Positions 16,470 to 18,759 of a stretch of 18,759 nucleotides of DNA are shown in pieces. The translations under genes and the position numbers were made by a program. Under the pieces are notes generated by a model. That model searched no databases and was not told the DNA's origin. It worked only from the letters and a program-made list of their open reading frames with translations. The DNA lies in contig JBGAIL010000091.1 in the NCBI GenBank assembly GCA_044225565.1, forward strand, positions 1 through 18,759, given 5' to 3'. Positions within the stretch are counted from its first letter, which is position 1. The number at the start of each line of letters is the position of its first letter. This stretch comes from CAVXAE01 sp044225565. GTDB taxonomy: Bacteria; Pseudomonadota; Gammaproteobacteria; Steroidobacterales; Steroidobacteraceae.

Positions 16470-16545
16470 CCACCCCCCGCCGTTCCCCCCGCGACAGCAT
16501 GGCCGCCCCACCCCCCGCCGTTCCCCCCGCGACAGCATGGCCGCC
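16470..16545. repeat. Perfect 38-bp tandem duplication
   Basis: Two identical 38-bp units lie end to end (16470-16507 and 16508-16545). Each is C-rich with two runs of six C and ends in GCGACAGCATGGCCGCC. The first unit begins immediately after the regulator stop codon. The array does not code for anything evident. It may be replication slippage, an assembly artefact, or part of the leader of the next gene. Confidence 0.9.
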
Positions 16546-16600
16546 TGATTGTCGTCCGCCCGGCAGCTTCGCTGTAATCGGGACGTGAAGCGACACATAC

Positions 16601-16607
16601 AGGGGGG
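16601..16607 (+). promoter_or_regulatory. Ribosome-binding site of the third receptor gene
   Basis: AGGGGGG lies four bases before ATG 16612 and sets that start, rather than the in-frame non-ATG codon at 16549. The spacing is short but acceptable. Confidence 0.55.
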
Positions 16608-16611
16608 TCTC

Positions 16612-18750
16612 ATGGCCAAGAGCGACAATCGAATTCTGCGGGTAGTCATGCATGCCGGGCTGGTCGTGGGCATGGTGCCCGCAAGCCACGCCGAGGACCA
16701 GAGTGAGTCATCCGCGACGCTGCAGGAGATCGTGGTCACGGCGCGACAGCGCGAAGAGCGCCTGCAGGACGTGCCCGACTCGATCACGGCGTTCACTGCC
16801 GAGACCATCCTCGACGCCGGCATCAGCAAGGTCGGCGATTTCATGAACCTGACGCCGAATCTGTTCCTGCGCCGGTCGGCCGGCGGCGACGGACTGGGCA
16901 TCACCATGCGCGGCATTTCCACCGGCCAGAACGGCTGGGCGCCGGTGACCCTCGTGGTCGATGGCCTGCCGACCGCGGGCATATCCGGCTTCGATCAGGG
17001 AACCCTGTTCGATGTCGAGCGCATCGAAGTGCTCAAGGGCCCGCAGAGCGCGCTGTATGGCGCCGGCGCCATTGCCGGCGCGATCAACATCATCACCAAG
17101 GAGCCCACCGACCATTTCGACGCCAGCGGCCGGTTCGTCGCGGCGGAGGGCAACGACTACAGCGTCGATGCCTCGGTCTCCGGGCCGTTGAGCGATTCGG
17201 TCCGCTTCCGCCTGGGAGGCTCGTACCGCGACAGCGACGGGGTATTCAAGGACCAGGACGGCGATCCACTCAACTCGGAGCAGCTGAAGGCGGTTCGTGC
17301 CCGGCTGGTCGGCGAATGGGGCAACCTGAGCGTGAACGCGGTCGGCTACTGGTCCAATCTTCAGCCGGCCAACCTCAATTCCACGGTGGCGCTGCCGACC
17401 ACCGATCCCGCCGTGGTCAAGACCCTGCTCGACGATTTCAGCATACGTCCCGACCGCGGCATCATCGCGCACGCCGACCGCGAGATCAGGGAAGCCTCGA
17501 TCAAACTGAGCTACCAGCTGCCGGTGGGCAAGCTCGAACTGCTGGGCGGTTACAACAGGGACGACACGCATGCGCGCGGCTCGGCTTCGTTCGTCAAGCC
17601 ACCCGCCGCGGGCACCTTCTGCGGACCGGTAGGCGGCAACGCGGCCGCAGCCGACTGCCTGCAGGACACGGAAGACAACAACGAGACCAAATCCGCCGAC
17701 CTGCGCCTGACTTCGGACTCGAACCAGAGCATGCGCTGGCTCGTCGGCACCGCCTGGACCCGGCGCGAAGCGCTGAATGCGTTCTACCTCGACGACGTGC
17801 TGCTGAGCGGCGGCCAGCTGGTGGAGAATCCTCCCGTGGTGCTCGACTCCACGAACTTCCGCAACGACTCTTTCTTCGGCGTCTACGGCCAGCTGAGCAT
17901 GGACTTGAGCGACAAGGTGGAACTCACGCTCGCGGGCCGCTGGGATCGCAACCGTTACGATTCGACGCGGTACCAGGACCGCAGCCTGAGCGTGATCGTG
18001 CCGCAGCAGGACGGCACCCTGACCCAGAAGCAGGAGGACAGCAAGTTTCAGCCCAAGGTTCAGCTGAGCTATGACTGGACCGACGACGTGATGACCTATG
18101 TCACCGTGGCGCGCGGCTTCCGGACCGGATATTTCAATTCCGGCGTGCTCACCAAGGCGGAGTCCACCACCAACTTCGAGATCGGCATGAAGGCGCTGGC
18201 CCTGGACGAGCGTTTGCAGATCAACACCGCCCTGTACCACATCGATTACTCGGAACAGCAGTTCAGCTTCATCACGGCCACCCCGCCGTTCCGCGGCTCG
18301 ACCAACATTCCGAAGACCTCGATCGACGGCGGCGAAGTGGAAATCGCGGCGATCACGCCGATCGGCCTGTCGCTCAATGTCGCGCTCGGCGTGACGGACG
18401 CGCGGGTCGAGGATGGCACCGAGTCCCCGCTGACTCCGAAGTTCACACTCAACCTGGGGGGCCGGTACGAGTACGTGATCAACGACAAGCTGACCTGGTC
18501 GACGCGGATCGATTACCGCCGGCAGGGCGCTTACTACGTACAGACCGGCAACCGGTTCAACGTGGAGCCGAAGGACTATCTGAACCTGCGCACCACGCTG
18601 GAAGTCGGCGATCACTGGAGCATCAGCCTGTTCGGCGAGAACGTGTTCGATGCACAGCAGGCCGTGCAGGTGGCGGCACTGCCCTGGTACACCATTCGCC
18701 AGGACACCAGCCCGGGTCGGTACGGCATCGAATTCCGGTACGCCTTGTAA
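16612..18750 (+). CDS. TonB-dependent receptor without STN domain
   Basis: This 712-residue outer-membrane receptor has a signal peptide (about 1-27, cleaved after ASHA) and a TonB box LQEIVVTARQ (about 38-46). The plug contains RLQDVPDSITAF, GITMRGIST and RIEVLKGPQSALYGAGAIAG, and a 22-strand-type barrel ends in YGIEFRYAL. It lacks the STN domain of the other two receptors, so it should not signal to a FecR. Its TonB-box and plug wording (EIVVTAR...RLQDVP) is typical of the large receptor expansions in sphingomonads, Caulobacter and Steroidobacter-like bacteria, which import diverse substrates as well as iron chelates. The substrate therefore cannot be assigned. It lies 142 bp after the MalT-like regulator on the same strand, and that regulator probably controls it. 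The gene is complete, with 9 bp of window left. Confidence 0.94.
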   Translation: MAKSDNRILRVVMHAGLVVGMVPASHAEDQSESSATLQEIVVTARQREERLQDVPDSITAFTAETILDAGISKVGDFMNLTPNLFLRRSAGGDGLGITMRGISTGQNGWAPVTLVVDGLPTAGISGFDQGTLFDVERIEVLKGPQSALYGAGAIAGAINIITKEPTDHFDASGRFVAAEGNDYSVDASVSGPLSDSVRFRLGGSYRDSDGVFKDQDGDPLNSEQLKAVRARLVGEWGNLSVNAVGYWSNLQPANLNSTVALPTTDPAVVKTLLDDFSIRPDRGIIAHADREIREASIKLSYQLPVGKLELLGGYNRDDTHARGSASFVKPPAAGTFCGPVGGNAAAADCLQDTEDNNETKSADLRLTSDSNQSMRWLVGTAWTRREALNAFYLDDVLLSGGQLVENPPVVLDSTNFRNDSFFGVYGQLSMDLSDKVELTLAGRWDRNRYDSTRYQDRSLSVIVPQQDGTLTQKQEDSKFQPKVQLSYDWTDDVMTYVTVARGFRTGYFNSGVLTKAESTTNFEIGMKALALDERLQINTALYHIDYSEQQFSFITATPPFRGSTNIPKTSIDGGEVEIAAITPIGLSLNVALGVTDARVEDGTESPLTPKFTLNLGGRYEYVINDKLTWSTRIDYRRQGAYYVQTGNRFNVEPKDYLNLRTTLEVGDHWSISLFGENVFDAQQAVQVAALPWYTIRQDTSPGRYGIEFRYAL

Positions 18751-18759
18751 CCTCGGGTG

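Noticed and set aside
16708..18615. A 635-codon open frame on the minus strand opposite the third receptor
   Set aside because: It lies wholly within a well-supported receptor gene and has no family signature.
1..18759. CRISPR arrays, tRNA or rRNA genes, insertion sequences, phage or defence genes
   Set aside because: No spaced direct repeats, tRNA-like cloverleaf, transposase, integrase or nuclease signature was seen. The only tandem repeat is the two-copy 38-bp unit.

Overview
The window is about 18.8 kb of GC-rich bacterial DNA. Three outer-membrane TonB-dependent receptors and two ECF sigma/FecR pairs identify a Gram-negative proteobacterium. The MalT-like regulator next to a receptor, the RluF-like enzyme and the STN-type siderophore receptors would suit a gammaproteobacterium such as a Steroidobacter or Xanthomonas relative, but that placement is inference.

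Positions 62-10402 lie on the minus strand and hold two tandem cell-surface-signalling cassettes. The left one (4221 down to 62) runs ECF sigma factor, FecR-like anti-sigma/sensor, siderophore-type receptor with an STN signalling domain. The right one (10402 down to 4422) has the same order with a secreted class C beta-lactamase-fold serine hydrolase inserted between FecR and the receptor. Both sigma/FecR pairs overlap by 4 bp. The hydrolase stop shares a base with the second receptor's start, so these genes look translationally coupled. In the known Fec/Fpv logic, a loaded receptor signals through its STN domain to FecR, which releases the sigma factor to transcribe the receptor operon. The hydrolase may process the imported compound. 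As sequenced it carries two single-base insertions, so it is either a pseudogene or mis-sequenced.

Divergent from the second sigma gene is a secreted erythromycin-esterase-family protein (10505-11896, plus strand). It is followed by a class I methyltransferase gene interrupted at 12872 by one ambiguous base. The correct C-terminus resumes in another frame just after that base, so the N almost certainly marks a collapsed assembly gap. Convergent with it is an RluF-like 23S rRNA pseudouridine synthase (12925-13686, minus).

The right end (13893-18750, plus strand) holds a MalT-type ATP-dependent LuxR regulator, a perfect 38-bp tandem duplication, and a third TonB-dependent receptor without an STN domain. 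The regulator probably controls that receptor.

No tRNA, rRNA, CRISPR array, insertion sequence or phage gene was seen. No gene-free stretch exceeds 300 bp. The larger gaps are 4222-4421 (AT-rich promoter candidate), 13687-13892 (divergent spacer), 16470-16611 (tandem repeat and ribosome-binding site), 2501-2617 and 10403-10504.
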